IMG/VR virus record: IMGVR_UViG_3300045996_001347
Coordinates: 1 to 43,605 of that record
Source: a virus
Reading direction: 5' to 3' (one strand)
DNA: 43,605 nt
A program made the position numbers and the translations under genes. Of this stretch, positions 7,589-16,317 are shown one piece after another; the stretch's first letter is position 1, and each line of letters begins with the position of its first letter. A model generated the notes under the pieces. That model saw nothing but the letters and a program-made list of their open reading frames with translations, was not told the DNA's origin and made no database searches.

Positions 7589-8020
7589 TCAATTAAGTTT
7601 AGAGATAAGTAATTCAGAAATAGAAGCGTATGCAAACCAAATAAGGATATGCCAGTATTCTAATATACAGAGGTCGCAAGGCATTAAGCCCAACTCAAAG
7701 AGATGCCTGATAAAAGCGTTCAAAACGAGGTAAACCGGTATTGACATCCATATTGCAAAGCAGTGAATACAACCGCCCAATGGTTTATAAAAGAATGTTT
7801 TTTCTTCCGCCTGTTTTAAGAGTTCTTCACGGTATAATTCTGAATCCTCACGTATGCCGGGTATGCTTAGTTTTTTACCCAATAGTTTTTTTGCGAGCCA
7901 TACCCTGTATTTTTCGAATATCATTCCTTTGGATAAACCACGATCTAAAGCCATCGCCAAAGAAGCGTTTATAAAAGGGAAAAATCCTAATAACAGGAAT
8001 ATTATTATTAATAAAATCAT
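7589..8020 (-). CDS. Multi-pass membrane protein in the lysis cluster, 143 aa
   Basis: Hydrophobic N-terminus (MILLIIIFLLLGFFPFI), a charged cytoplasmic-like stretch, then two more membrane segments near a GGCIHCFAIW motif and at the C-terminus. Cysteines are spaced CxxC. It abuts the endolysin start. It could take part in lysis, but the family is not recognised. Confidence 0.5.
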   Translation of the reverse strand: MILLIIIFLLLGFFPFINASLAMALDRGLSKGMIFEKYRVWLAKKLLGKKLSIPGIREDSELYREELLKQAEEKTFFYKPLGGCIHCFAIWMSIPVYLVLNAFIRHLFELGLMPCDLCILEYWHILIWFAYASISELLISKLN

Positions 8021-8208
8021 ACTTCTTTTTTTTCAATCCTTACCCACTCACCATCTAATAATTCCCATTCGTTATAATCGAGAATATTGAATGGCTCGTC
8101 TGTTACTAAAATACCATCATGCGGCTCGTTGTCTTTCCAGTTGTCTTCACCATAGCAGACAACCCGTATCTTTTCATCTCTTTCTTCTGTCCTGTAATAG
8201 TTATCCAT
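8017..8208 (-). CDS. Hypothetical acidic protein, 63 aa
   Basis: Overlaps the start of the next gene and the end of the fibre gene by a few bases. Rich in Asp, Glu and Trp (EWELLDGEWVRIEKKEV), soluble. Similar short proteins often follow phage fibre genes, but no role can be assigned. Confidence 0.55.
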   Translation of the reverse strand: MDNYYRTEERDEKIRVVCYGEDNWKDNEPHDGILVTDEPFNILDYNEWELLDGEWVRIEKKEV

Positions 8209-9787
8209 TTTCTAAAAGCATATTATTGCACATCATTTTCAAAAACTCGAAGCCTACACCGAAATTCCCTACCGTGAAATATCCCAAGTAAGCAGCATTA
8301 CCCGTTTGCCCCGGATGTAAAACATGAACTCTTGTATTGCCCTGGCTTGAAGAAGTACCGCCACTCATAGCATATACACGGTTAGAGCCTTCACTCCAGA
8401 ATACAGTGCTTGTGTTTACTTCGCCTGATTCAATAGATGCCTTAGTAATTCGTGTGCCGCCGGTATTGGTAGCCATATCCAATACCCATAAAAAATTACC
8501 CGAGCCGAATACTCCTGCCCCACCAATTAACTTATCATTGTTCCGGCAGTAAGCCACCCCTCCTGTTGCATAGCTTGTAGGTGTTACGGCTGTTACAGGC
8601 TTAAAATTGGTGTCTTTTATGGAAACATTAGAGGATTCCGTAAAATAATACCTGCCGTATTTAGGGGAAAATACCTTCCCATTGCAGTTTTTTCTCAGTC
8701 CGTATTTTATCGTATGGTTGACAGCATCGTATAATGTTTCATCGCCTGCGTTCCCTGTTAATAAAAAACATTTATCCTGTGGTGAGTAGCTAACGTGGTT
8801 TACTAATGTAAAATCATAGCCCGACCGTGTTAAGGTTGTTTGTGTAACATTGGTAACAGGATTGAATATATGTACGCCTTGAGAAGTTGTGCCTGCTGCA
8901 ATACAAAACAAGTCATTAATATAATCGTAGGCAACACCATGAAATTGCTGTGTCGGAAAAATGGTTAAAGTGGTCGCTGCATTTTGCACCCCGGCCATAT
9001 TATATACATTCAGGAAAGTAGCAGAACTTGGGTCGGCATCAATTCTACATACCAAATTTAAGCCGAAAACATACCATGATTTATTTACATGGCGGTAACT
9101 TCCGCATGTTGGGGCAAACCCTAATGGCATAGACAATATCGCTACAACAGGATTTACCGGCCATACACCACCACCTGAATAAGCACTGCCCGAAATAATG
9201 CTTTCCTGTATAATACTTACTGTATTTGAATATCTGCAAAATATAGGAATATGCGTACTTACCGCTTTATCAGGAACACTTAGTGTGTCCGTAGAATCGC
9301 TGTAAATGCCGCTAAGCACAACACTTGAAGCCAGTGCCGTATTTGCTACAGTTGGGGTAACTTCTATATAATCTCCCTCTGCTGCTGTTATAGGGATTGT
9401 TACGGTGGTAGTTCCTGCGCTGTTTATCTTTTTATAGATAACTGAAGTAACATTTGACAGCGTTTCTGTATCTATAATACCTGCCGCCCGTACTTTGCAA
9501 TAAGCAGGCTTAGCGGTTCCGGTGAAGGAATTATTGTATATGAATTTATTGGCTAATAGCTCTGTAACTTCTGTGAGTTGTGGTTCGCCATTGGTAACAA
9601 GATCGTTATAAATTTCTTCGCCTGTCATCAGGTCGAGAATATCGGTTGTGCTGATATTCTCTCCAGGCGACAGAACTATAAGTTCCGATGCATCAGCCTT
9701 AGAAATAGTTACATCAGGGCATGCCGATAATCCCGCTATTTTAGCTGTTAATTCAGTATTTACTATTTCCCCTCGCAAAGTTTCCAT
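8201..9787 (-). CDS. Tail fibre or receptor-binding protein candidate, 528 aa
   Basis: Large beta-rich protein, high in Thr/Ser/Gly/Val, with repeated short strands (e.g. VAILSMPLGFAPTCG, HGVAYDYINDLF) suggesting a propeller- or solenoid-like C-terminal half. The last structural gene before lysis, and the position, suit a host-recognition protein. It shares one base with the upstream gene's stop. No named family recognised. Confidence 0.5.
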   Translation of the reverse strand: METLRGEIVNTELTAKIAGLSACPDVTISKADASELIVLSPGENISTTDILDLMTGEEIYNDLVTNGEPQLTEVTELLANKFIYNNSFTGTAKPAYCKVRAAGIIDTETLSNVTSVIYKKINSAGTTTVTIPITAAEGDYIEVTPTVANTALASSVVLSGIYSDSTDTLSVPDKAVSTHIPIFCRYSNTVSIIQESIISGSAYSGGGVWPVNPVVAILSMPLGFAPTCGSYRHVNKSWYVFGLNLVCRIDADPSSATFLNVYNMAGVQNAATTLTIFPTQQFHGVAYDYINDLFCIAAGTTSQGVHIFNPVTNVTQTTLTRSGYDFTLVNHVSYSPQDKCFLLTGNAGDETLYDAVNHTIKYGLRKNCNGKVFSPKYGRYYFTESSNVSIKDTNFKPVTAVTPTSYATGGVAYCRNNDKLIGGAGVFGSGNFLWVLDMATNTGGTRITKASIESGEVNTSTVFWSEGSNRVYAMSGGTSSSQGNTRVHVLHPGQTGNAAYLGYFTVGNFGVGFEFLKMMCNNMLLENG

Positions 9788-10122
9788 TATACCGATTTGC
9801 TATATGCCTCTTTTAATTCAATATTATCAATCCTGCAAACCACCTTTTCACCATTGGCACGTGTACCCAATATTTCAATGTCCATGCGCCCCGTTTTCAT
9901 CACTTTCGTAACCGTTCTTAATAAGGTGAAAATAAGTTTACTCGTATCCGTACCATCAATAGTTAAGGTATCATACCCTGCAAGTGCATTAAGGCTGTAT
10001 TTCGCAACCTGCTGCCTGTTGTTATGGACAAAAGCAAGAATATCAGTGTAGGTGCTTAAATCTTCGGCACTACTATCATTTTCAATGCTTATGGTTATTA
10101 CTCTTTCTTCGCCCTGGTACAT
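9787..10122 (-). CDS. Small beta-sandwich structural protein, 111 aa
   Basis: Starts MYQGEERVITISIENDSSAE and alternates strands and turns, in the style of the N-terminal domain of BppU-like baseplate or fibre-attachment proteins. Directly upstream of the fibre candidate, so it may anchor the fibre. Weak assignment. Confidence 0.45.
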   Translation of the reverse strand: MYQGEERVITISIENDSSAEDLSTYTDILAFVHNNRQQVAKYSLNALAGYDTLTIDGTDTSKLIFTLLRTVTKVMKTGRMDIEILGTRANGEKVVCRIDNIELKEAYSKSV

Positions 10123-10125
10123 AAC

Positions 10126-10644
10126 TTATTTTGTTAATGGCTCAATACATGGCTGCTCTGTTGCCGGGTAATGAAGCGTAAAATCTATACTTAAAAAATC
10201 CATCTTATCGGAGAATGCTTTTTCCTTGCCTGTTTCCGCTTCGAATACTTTATAGCTGTCCAAAACAGCACTTTCCAATTCAATAGTACTTTGATTGATG
10301 GTATAGGAAAGTAAGTCGCTTCTTAACTTTTCCTCTACCTTAAAAGCATCCATATTCCGCGCAACCACTACCAATCGTAAATTCACAGAAATCCGCGTTC
10401 TTTTATATCCATTGTTCGGAAGTGCGCTGTATCTGAAATCCTCGCCATCCCGAAACCGCAAATAGAAGAAATTGCCCTTTTGGTCTGAAATACCTACATA
10501 TTGCCCTTTTTTGCCATCATACAGCATCACTACACCTTTATCATTGCGCCGCGCTGTTTCGAATCCATTATCAAAAAAGACACTGTTATTATACATCAGG
10601 TACACGGCCAATGCCGTAAATTCCTGCCGTACTGCCGCTACCAT
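10126..10644 (-). CDS. Tail completion / tail terminator candidate, 172 aa
   Basis: Mixed alpha/beta protein between the gp10-like connector and a fibre-linked gene. Size and the strand-helix-strand pattern (RISVNLRLVVVARNMDAFKVEE, then MDFLSIDFTLHYP) resemble phage tail terminators. Overlaps the upstream gene by 7 bases. Assignment rests on position and shape only. Confidence 0.45.
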   Translation of the reverse strand: MVAAVRQEFTALAVYLMYNNSVFFDNGFETARRNDKGVVMLYDGKKGQYVGISDQKGNFFYLRFRDGEDFRYSALPNNGYKRTRISVNLRLVVVARNMDAFKVEEKLRSDLLSYTINQSTIELESAVLDSYKVFEAETGKEKAFSDKMDFLSIDFTLHYPATEQPCIEPLTK

Positions 10645-11117
10645 GATTTCAGCACCTCCGATACCTTATTTTTAATGGCAATAAGAACCGCCTTATTTGC
10701 CGCAGCCGTTTCTTCCACCGATGGAGTGAATATCTTTTTGTTGCGCTGCTTTTCCTGGAATCCTGCAATCTCATAAGGTGTTGCTTTATCACTTTTGCCC
10801 CGTGTAAATCCTAAAACCGTATCGCTTCCCGATTTACCTACCTGCAAACTTTTCATCAAAGTATCACCCGACATTTGCAGATCCACGTAAGATGTTTGCG
10901 CGCCGTATTCCTTCCTTTTCTTGATATGGCTTTTGGACTTATATTGTCCAATTTTACTTCCATCGGTAGCTGCACCGCGATTGAATATGCGTTTTTTCAT
11001 CATTCCTTCCACAGTCTTACATGCCACTAACTGCAAGCTGTTATTGTCTTTTATGACAGTATCAGCCAGCGTTGGCAGCATTGCCGCTAATCTTTCAGGA
11101 GTGATGGTATTCGCCAT
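10638..11117 (-). CDS. HK97 gp10-like / virion morphogenesis protein, 159 aa
   Basis: The N-terminal helix region is followed by RIFNRGAATDGSKIGQYKSK, where small virion-morphogenesis proteins commonly show 'F.. .g.dG.pi..Y', then LQMSGDTLMKSLQVG. This fits the head-tail joining protein that links the neck to the tail tube. Its ATG overlaps the stop of a 21-aa upstream gene (TAATG). Confidence 0.55.
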   Translation of the reverse strand: MANTITPERLAAMLPTLADTVIKDNNSLQLVACKTVEGMMKKRIFNRGAATDGSKIGQYKSKSHIKKRKEYGAQTSYVDLQMSGDTLMKSLQVGKSGSDTVLGFTRGKSDKATPYEIAGFQEKQRNKKIFTPSVEETAAANKAVLIAIKNKVSEVLKSW

Positions 11118-11182
11118 TATTTTCTTTTTGTTGTGCGTGTGGTTTTTTTACCGCCACAGCTTGAGCATCCTTTATTTTTCAT
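11117..11182 (-). CDS. Tiny Cys-containing basic protein, 21 aa
   Basis: Encodes MKNKGCSSCGGKKTTRTTKR plus Lys. It fills exactly the gap between the 316-aa structural gene (stop at 11184) and the gp10-like gene, sharing TAATG with the latter. The CxxC pair and basic tail could bind metal or nucleic acid. Fit to the gap is the main evidence. Confidence 0.45.
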   Translation of the reverse strand: MKNKGCSSCGGKKTTRTTKRK

Positions 11183-11183
11183 A

Positions 11184-12134
11184 TTATCCTATATATCTGT
11201 TTGAGGTACATTTCAGGCATACATCATCCATATTCGATAAGTAGCCCGATAAGTTTTTAACTAATATTTTCCACCTTATATCGTATTCCGACTGCCACGT
11301 TTCCATTGTTTTCTGCGCATCTTCCTCTCTGTGAATAGTAAAATAATTCAGGTTTGAGGAGCTTAATTGTTCCTTTAGTAATTCAATACCACACTTAAAT
11401 AAGCCAATGAATTTTAACTGTGGTTTTAAGGCGCATAACACCTCTTCAGCATCACATATAATTGTGAACTCTGCTGCTATGCCATAGCTCTTACTGTCCG
11501 TTCCTGTGCCGTTGTAACCGTATAATGAATAGTAGTTTGAATTCACGGCAGAACTTGAGCAGGTAGTACAGGAAGTATTCAATTTCCCGTTATCCACCTC
11601 CAAAGTAGTGTTATCCATTACGATCTGAACCGTATCATTTTCGGCTTTGTAATCAATGGGTATATTTACAATACCACCGCCAACAGGCAAAGTGAATTCG
11701 TATTCCGTTTCTACATAGCCATCAATAATTTTTAATGTGCGCTCGAGTACATCGTCTGTTGCGCGCGCACGAACTTTTATTGCAGATATAAGAATACGGC
11801 TAAATCTTGTTTTGGTGATGCGTATTTCCTGCCCTCTTTCTGTTGCGGAAACCGCTAAATAATCACCTGTAAAGCTGCCTTGTTTATATCCATCAAGCAG
11901 CGTATTTATCCTGAAATTGGGAATTAAATAAACGCTAAGGTCATCCAAAACCAATGATAGCGCGAAGTCTATTTTCCTTTGAATAAAGGTTTCAACATCC
12001 ACATCGGTATCTTCCTCCATGATCGCCTCAAACCTGTTGAAGTTCAATCCTGCAAGGTCAGTGATATAACCTCCTGAAGTGGAAGCCGTACCAACACCGC
12101 GATAGATGCCTATGTAGTTATCAAAGCACTGCAT
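11184..12134 (-). CDS. Structural protein of the connector region, 316 aa
   Basis: Beta-rich with a helical N-terminal third (RFEAIMEEDTDVDVETFIQR) and several cysteines (SCTTCSSS, MDDVCLKCTSN). It lies between the capsid/tail-tube genes and the connector gene, overlapping the upstream gene by 14 bases. Likely a virion component of the neck or baseplate; no family recognised. Confidence 0.5.
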   Translation of the reverse strand: MQCFDNYIGIYRGVGTASTSGGYITDLAGLNFNRFEAIMEEDTDVDVETFIQRKIDFALSLVLDDLSVYLIPNFRINTLLDGYKQGSFTGDYLAVSATERGQEIRITKTRFSRILISAIKVRARATDDVLERTLKIIDGYVETEYEFTLPVGGGIVNIPIDYKAENDTVQIVMDNTTLEVDNGKLNTSCTTCSSSAVNSNYYSLYGYNGTGTDSKSYGIAAEFTIICDAEEVLCALKPQLKFIGLFKCGIELLKEQLSSSNLNYFTIHREEDAQKTMETWQSEYDIRWKILVKNLSGYLSNMDDVCLKCTSNRYIG

Positions 12135-12564
12135 CGCCTTCTTTCACACCTAAATAAACAGCGTTTTCATTATGCCAGAAATCCAGCCCGCGCGATTCTG
12201 CTACCTTCTGCGCTGCATCGCGTAAATAGGCTCTTACAGGCTTTATATTGTAGTGGGTTGCTGCCGTGAATGTTACACCCTTTGCATGGCCGTTGGTATC
12301 TTTGGTATGATGCCCGATGAACTTATGCCCCATATATTCAATATTGGCTGTTTCATCAATTTCATTCATTCCGGCTTCGGTACGTAACTTATTTACGGTA
12401 GTTATCTTTTTACCTTGCGCCTGGATTGCTTTGAATTGTTCGGGTTTCAAATCGCCATACAGCAATAATATATCTGTTTTGGCTTTCACTGCCTCGTGAA
12501 CTTCGGAAACGGCTTCGCGTAAAGGAAAAGATATGGTTGAAAGGAGTGCCTCGTTCTTTATCAT
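12121..12564 (-). CDS. Hypothetical protein downstream of the tail-tube candidate, 147 aa
   Basis: First gene after the terminator at 12577-12611, overlapping the next gene. Contains KPEQFKAIQAQGKKITTVNK and a YNIKPVRAYLRDAAQKVAES helix. Soluble, possibly a head-completion protein. No family recognised. Confidence 0.5.
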   Translation of the reverse strand: MIKNEALLSTISFPLREAVSEVHEAVKAKTDILLLYGDLKPEQFKAIQAQGKKITTVNKLRTEAGMNEIDETANIEYMGHKFIGHHTKDTNGHAKGVTFTAATHYNIKPVRAYLRDAAQKVAESRGLDFWHNENAVYLGVKEGDAVL

Positions 12565-12576
12565 TTGGTTTGGTTT

Positions 12577-12611
12577 TAAAAAAAAAGGCCGCCACCCAAA
12601 TAGCGGCCTTT
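12577..12611 (-). terminator. Rho-independent terminator after the tail-tube candidate
   Basis: Perfect 9-bp stem AAAGGCCGC/GCGGCCTTT with a 10-base loop, followed on the minus strand by a run of T. It separates the capsid/tail-tube genes from the connector genes, so it likely reduces expression of the latter rather than ending the operon. Confidence 0.85.
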
Positions 12612-12636
12612 CCCTGATATAAATAGTAAGTAATGG

Positions 12637-13185
12637 TTAAGCTAATACTGTTTCCAGCGTTGGTACTGAAACGCCTGCCGGCTGCTCGTAACCGTTCCAC
12701 ATTACCGTTACATCCCAATAAGCAGAACCCGATTCTGAATCCTCCTCCGCTACAAATCCCGCCTCTACAGAGATATTCTCAAAGAACCCGAAAACATAAC
12801 CGTTGGCATCATAGTATGCGAAGTGATATTTCTCTGAATTTGCATTCAGGTCATCATAGAAATCGTGTGCCGCTGAAGATGTATTGTAATCGCGGTATGT
12901 TACGGATTGTGTGCCTCCGATAATCTTTTCCGGTGCTGCTGAATCCACTTTCCTTTTCGTGAAGGTAGGTTTGGGCCTTTGCCCTACAATACGCCCTGTG
13001 GCATGAACCTTATCCGCTGTGATAGCGGTAGTCCAGTCAGCAAGTGTTGTAAGTGTTGTTAATGCTGTATAGTTACACGCTTTGAAAATAGCGCGAATGA
13101 TACCGCCTTTGCTTGTAGTAACCGCACACCCACCCGCACCCATGTCGGGAACTGTGATTGTACAGCTTGTTGCGCATATTGCCAT
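12637..13185 (-). CDS. Major tail (tube) protein candidate, 182 aa
   Basis: ATG 13185 is preferred over a GTG at 13218. Starts MAICATSCTITVPDMGAGGC, then mostly beta structure (ISVEAGFVAEEDSESGSAYW near the C-terminus). It follows the capsid gene directly, lies before a strong terminator, and has the size and strand richness of tail-tube subunits. An alternative is a capsid decoration protein. Confidence 0.45.
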   Translation of the reverse strand: MAICATSCTITVPDMGAGGCAVTTSKGGIIRAIFKACNYTALTTLTTLADWTTAITADKVHATGRIVGQRPKPTFTKRKVDSAAPEKIIGGTQSVTYRDYNTSSAAHDFYDDLNANSEKYHFAYYDANGYVFGFFENISVEAGFVAEEDSESGSAYWDVTVMWNGYEQPAGVSVPTLETVLA

Positions 13186-13299
13186 AATAAGTAATGGCGA
13201 ACGATGTATTTTTTTCACAATGGTATCTTTAAAGATTTGGAAAATAAGTTTAAGAGCCGCCCGCCCCGCTGTTACCTGGAGCAGGCTAAACCCTAATTT

Positions 13300-14472
13300 T
13301 TATACCGCCTTAGTAGCGTTGTAATGGAACGTGCCATTTGTTTCATACAGATCGTCAGTTGCTGCATAAGCCGCTGTTGGCATGAAATACACTTCGTACC
13401 ATAATGACAGCCATATTTTCCAGTCTTTACCGTTCGGGCAAGGATTGTAATTCATATCCAAATCCCATTTGATGCCTGTGTACGGATCTACCAATGTTCC
13501 GTGTGCGAACATGGCTTCTTCCTGCGCGTAAGCACCCTGGTTTTTATTGAATGTGATAAGCTGAACTGCGCCCGGCTCAAGTACTGCGAAACGATCAGCA
13601 CCGCCAAATACCGTACCTGCAAAACGATCACGGTAGAAATCAAAAGCGCCTGCCTGGCCCATGTCCTGTCCGCCATCATTGCAGCATCCAATATCCGCCA
13701 TACGTGCGTAATGCCCGATTTTACCGGAACCGATAACTAACGGCCTGCCCTTACCGCCCACATCTTCGTAATCTTCCATGATGGTAGATTCGCCAAAGAA
13801 TTCAGCTTTATTATCAGCAGTAAGCATGATAACATCTTTTGGAAGTACAACTGTAGCATCCAAGAACTTACCAAAGTTTGCCGCCTGCAACGCAAGTGCT
13901 AACTGGTTAAGTTTTACGGTTGCCGGGTTCAATAAGGTATTGATAACACGTGCGCGGTATTCATCCGGCCCTTCGCATAATTTACGCATTTCATCGCTGG
14001 AGAATGAATGCCCAACGGTACGCACAAAGCGGTTTACCGTAATGGTATCTTCCCAGGGTGCGCGTTCTTCCGGTGCAAGACAGTCAAATGCTGTTGTAGT
14101 AACATCATCTGCCGTTCCGCGTGTTAAGCCTGTAATACGTACATCGCGCGTTTGTCCTGTTTGTGTAACAGGTACTGCTGTAATGCCGCTTTTATTTTCC
14201 GGTGATTGTAGTGCGCTTATATATCCTGTCGGATCGCGCTTTATTTCAGGTGAGTTTTGACCTGCTAATTCATTTACCGATGTCTGCAATGCAAGACATA
14301 ATCCTTCTGTAATAGCACCTAAATGCATTTGAGGAGGAACGATATTGAGAATTGCTACGCCTAAAGCGATTTGAGCATATACAGGAAGTGCAATAACTTC
14401 CTGATGAAAAATGGCACAAGAAACAAGTGCAAACAAGGTTAATCCTAAGTATAGGAGCTTTTTAGTTTTCAT
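13300..14472 (-). CDS. Major capsid protein candidate, 390 aa
   Basis: Lies right after the scaffold gene, with the size and mixed alpha/beta composition of HK97-fold capsid proteins (helix near SDEMRKLCEGPDEYRARVIN; FGGADRFAVLEPGAVQLITF late in the chain). The first ~48 residues are hydrophobic and include a lipobox-like FALVSC, odd for a capsid protein. An internal ATG at 14328 (MHLGAITEGLC) could be the true start. Assignment rests on order and shape. Confidence 0.65.
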   Translation of the reverse strand: MKTKKLLYLGLTLFALVSCAIFHQEVIALPVYAQIALGVAILNIVPPQMHLGAITEGLCLALQTSVNELAGQNSPEIKRDPTGYISALQSPENKSGITAVPVTQTGQTRDVRITGLTRGTADDVTTTAFDCLAPEERAPWEDTITVNRFVRTVGHSFSSDEMRKLCEGPDEYRARVINTLLNPATVKLNQLALALQAANFGKFLDATVVLPKDVIMLTADNKAEFFGESTIMEDYEDVGGKGRPLVIGSGKIGHYARMADIGCCNDGGQDMGQAGAFDFYRDRFAGTVFGGADRFAVLEPGAVQLITFNKNQGAYAQEEAMFAHGTLVDPYTGIKWDLDMNYNPCPNGKDWKIWLSLWYEVYFMPTAAYAATDDLYETNGTFHYNATKAV

Positions 14473-14643
14473 TTTACTGAATGTTTAACTTTAAAAAAAT
14501 TGGTTGTATTCCCGATCTTTTAAAGGCGCCAGGTAAAATGCCTCCTACACTTTTTTAAAGGGAAATGTAACCCTCCGGCAATCTTAGTTTACAGGGTACG
14601 AACAAGCGATGCAAAAACAAGACGGCCTGTCGTACCCATATTT
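14473..14643 (-). other. Structured leader between scaffold and capsid genes
   Basis: Non-coding stretch of 171 bases. It holds an 8-bp inverted repeat GGGTACGA/TCGTACCC around 14597-14638 and a shorter one (AAAGGGAAATGTAACCCTCC) nearer the capsid gene. No promoter of either class is seen. It probably shapes mRNA processing or capsid translation. A 16-codon frame inside it is not convincing. Confidence 0.45.
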
Positions 14644-15450
14644 TTAAGCTGCTTTTTCAGCCAGCTTTTGAGCGTTTTCCTGTGCGGCTGCTAAATGTGG
14701 GTTCTTAAATGTTCCCTTAGCATTTGTGCCGCTTATTGTTGTTGCAGTTGCTGCGGTTTTTGTAGTTGCCGTTTCCCCTGCATTACTTTCTTTTTTGATC
14801 TTGTATTTAGAAGCCGTGCTATCCAGTATTTCATCAATAGTGAATATCTTGGTGCGCGTTTCATTCATCGGCTTATTGCCTTCCTTGTCCAATATAACAA
14901 GGTCGCCATTTTCATCAAGCTCCAGTTTATTGGACTTAGCCAGTTGCGCTTCCAAAATCATCATGGCCGCTTCAGGATCAATACTTAATGGCATAGAAGC
15001 AATTTTCTTTGTCAGTTTGTCTTTAATAACATACTGCTTTTTAAAATCTTCCTTCTCCTGTTCTTTTGCCGGGATAATTTCTTCCTCGTACTGCTTTATT
15101 TTTTTATTGGCTTCTACAAGCTGCAACTGAATTTCATCGGTTGTTTTGCTTTTAGAATTGCCAACCTTTTCTTTAGCCAATTCTACGATCTGATCGAATG
15201 TTTTTTCCTTCACTTCTTCGGGTGTAAGGTCAAACAGTCTTTTTATTTTGGTTTCGTGCGATGCCTGAATCTTAGCGCGTTCTGCCGCCTGTATAGGTTT
15301 TACAATTTCAGGATCATTAGTAAACAGTTCCTTTTGCTTTGCGCGGAATGAATCCACGAAGGGCGTAATATCAATGCTTTCATCAGAGAACTTATCTAAG
15401 TCCGCCTGAGTGAAACCTAATGCTAAAAGTAATTCGTCTTGTTTTTGCAT
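14644..15450 (-). CDS. Capsid scaffolding protein candidate, 268 aa
   Basis: Highly charged and helical, with a coiled-coil middle (LQLVEANKKIKQYEEEIIPA), no cysteines, and an Ala/Thr-rich C-terminus. It sits immediately upstream of the capsid gene. These are the hallmarks of phage scaffold proteins, which guide prohead assembly and then leave. Confidence 0.65.
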   Translation of the reverse strand: MQKQDELLLALGFTQADLDKFSDESIDITPFVDSFRAKQKELFTNDPEIVKPIQAAERAKIQASHETKIKRLFDLTPEEVKEKTFDQIVELAKEKVGNSKSKTTDEIQLQLVEANKKIKQYEEEIIPAKEQEKEDFKKQYVIKDKLTKKIASMPLSIDPEAAMMILEAQLAKSNKLELDENGDLVILDKEGNKPMNETRTKIFTIDEILDSTASKYKIKKESNAGETATTKTAATATTISGTNAKGTFKNPHLAAAQENAQKLAEKAA

Positions 15451-15455
15451 ATATA

Positions 15456-15632
15456 TTATTCTTCAGATGTGCTTACATGATCGAAATCTTCACCCGCTTC
15501 TTTCAACAATGCTACTGTTGCGGAAGGAAGTGTTTTTTCTTCGCCGTTGTGAACAATGGTTTGCGTTCCTGTTTTGCGTGGTGCTTTTGCCACTCTTTCT
15601 TTAGCTGGTTTTGATGTACTTTTCTTTGCCAT
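15456..15632 (-). CDS. Small protein ahead of the scaffold, 58 aa
   Basis: Basic N-terminus (MAKKSTSKPAKERVAKAPRK) then an acidic tail ending DHVSTSEE. It starts about 29 bases after the phage-type promoter at 15661-15689 and stops five bases before the scaffold start, so it is the first gene of the head operon. Could be a DNA- or scaffold-binding peptide; unrecognised. Confidence 0.6.
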   Translation of the reverse strand: MAKKSTSKPAKERVAKAPRKTGTQTIVHNGEEKTLPSATVALLKEAGEDFDHVSTSEE

Positions 15633-15660
15633 TATTACAGTTTTTTATTGCTTAAAACCG

Positions 15661-15689
15661 TATAACGGAATACACGAAAAAAAATCGCT
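15661..15689 (-). promoter_or_regulatory. Phage ECF-type promoter, head operon
   Basis: AGCGAT at 15689-15684, 16-base spacer starting with a T-run, then CGTTATA at 15667-15661. Matches the other five copies in spacing and core. It points to the small gene at 15632, scaffold and capsid. Confidence 0.75.
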
Positions 15690-15701
15690 AACTATTTTTA
15701 A

Positions 15702-15709
15702 TATCTTTG
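15702..15709 (+). promoter_or_regulatory. Host-type -7 box with start codon at the predicted +1
   Basis: TATCTTTG whose last G is four bases from the ATG at 15713, where the first transcribed base is expected. It would give a leaderless message. It lies back to back with the phage-type promoter. No -33 TTTG at the right distance. Confidence 0.4.
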
Positions 15710-15712
15710 AAC

Positions 15713-16003
15713 ATGCCTGATTATTTCGAAGCATACAATAAGCACGAGGAAAAGGAAACAGCTATTTCGCTGCCTGATACATACGCCTTTTTTATCCGGT
15801 ATTACGATACGGAATTAAAAGAGAAAGTTGATTTAACGCACAGGCTTATCCCGAGAAGCATTACACAGTTACGGCCCTTAAAGGATAATGATGTTTTACT
15901 GATAATAACTTTTGGCGATACTGTATTACACAGGAAAATAAGTTCATGGGATTATAAAAAGCATATTGCCATAAGAGAGGATTTCAACATTGAAGATACC
16001 TGA
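15713..16003 (+). CDS. Hypothetical protein, 96 aa, with in-frame continuation after UGA
   Basis: Starts MPDYFEAYNKHEEKETAISL; soluble, mixed alpha/beta. The TGA at 16001 is followed in the same frame by 55 further codons of protein-like sequence up to 16171. It is the first gene of a plus-strand trio opposite to the surrounding late genes. Function unknown. Confidence 0.6.
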   Translation: MPDYFEAYNKHEEKETAISLPDTYAFFIRYYDTELKEKVDLTHRLIPRSITQLRPLKDNDVLLIITFGDTVLHRKISSWDYKKHIAIREDFNIEDT

Positions 16004-16171
16004 CTGTTAAGTGAAACAGATCTGTCGAAGTTTTTCAGGAAGTCTTACATTGGTGGCTTGGCACACTCCAAAAAAGATTTTCGGCATTGGATAGATAATT
16101 TGAAAAACGAAGGTTATACCGATGAGGATTTGGAAAGGCGAATGCCTGGATGGAGAGAAGATTATTATTGA
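16004..16171 (+). other. In-frame extension beyond the UGA stop
   Basis: 55 codons in the frame of the gene at 15713, without a good start codon, beginning LLSETDLSKFFRKSYIGG and rich in charged and aromatic residues (DFRHWIDNLKNEGY). It is either a readthrough domain or the tail of a gene broken by a stop mutation. Confidence 0.5.
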
Positions 16172-16212
16172 ATGATTTTTAATGCATTATTTACAATAAA
16201 TTTACTTTTTGC

Positions 16213-16317
16213 ATGAAATATACACCAAAGAAGCTCGGAATATGGATGCTGCTGATTGAAGCATTAATTGGGTTGTTTCGCAAAAAGAAGAAACAGAATA
16301 AAAACTATTGGGATTAA
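16213..16317 (+). CDS. Tiny basic, partly hydrophobic protein, 34 aa
   Basis: Starts MKYTPKKLGIWMLLIEALIG, then a run of basic residues (FRKKKKQNK). Its TAA overlaps the next ATG (TAATG), indicating coupled translation. It could be a small membrane-associated peptide. Unrecognised. Confidence 0.5.
   Translation: MKYTPKKLGIWMLLIEALIGLFRKKKKQNKNYWD

Noticed and set aside
12577-12611. Attenuator for the genes that follow
   Set aside because: The stem and T-run are a plain terminator; no alternative pairing partner was found nearby.
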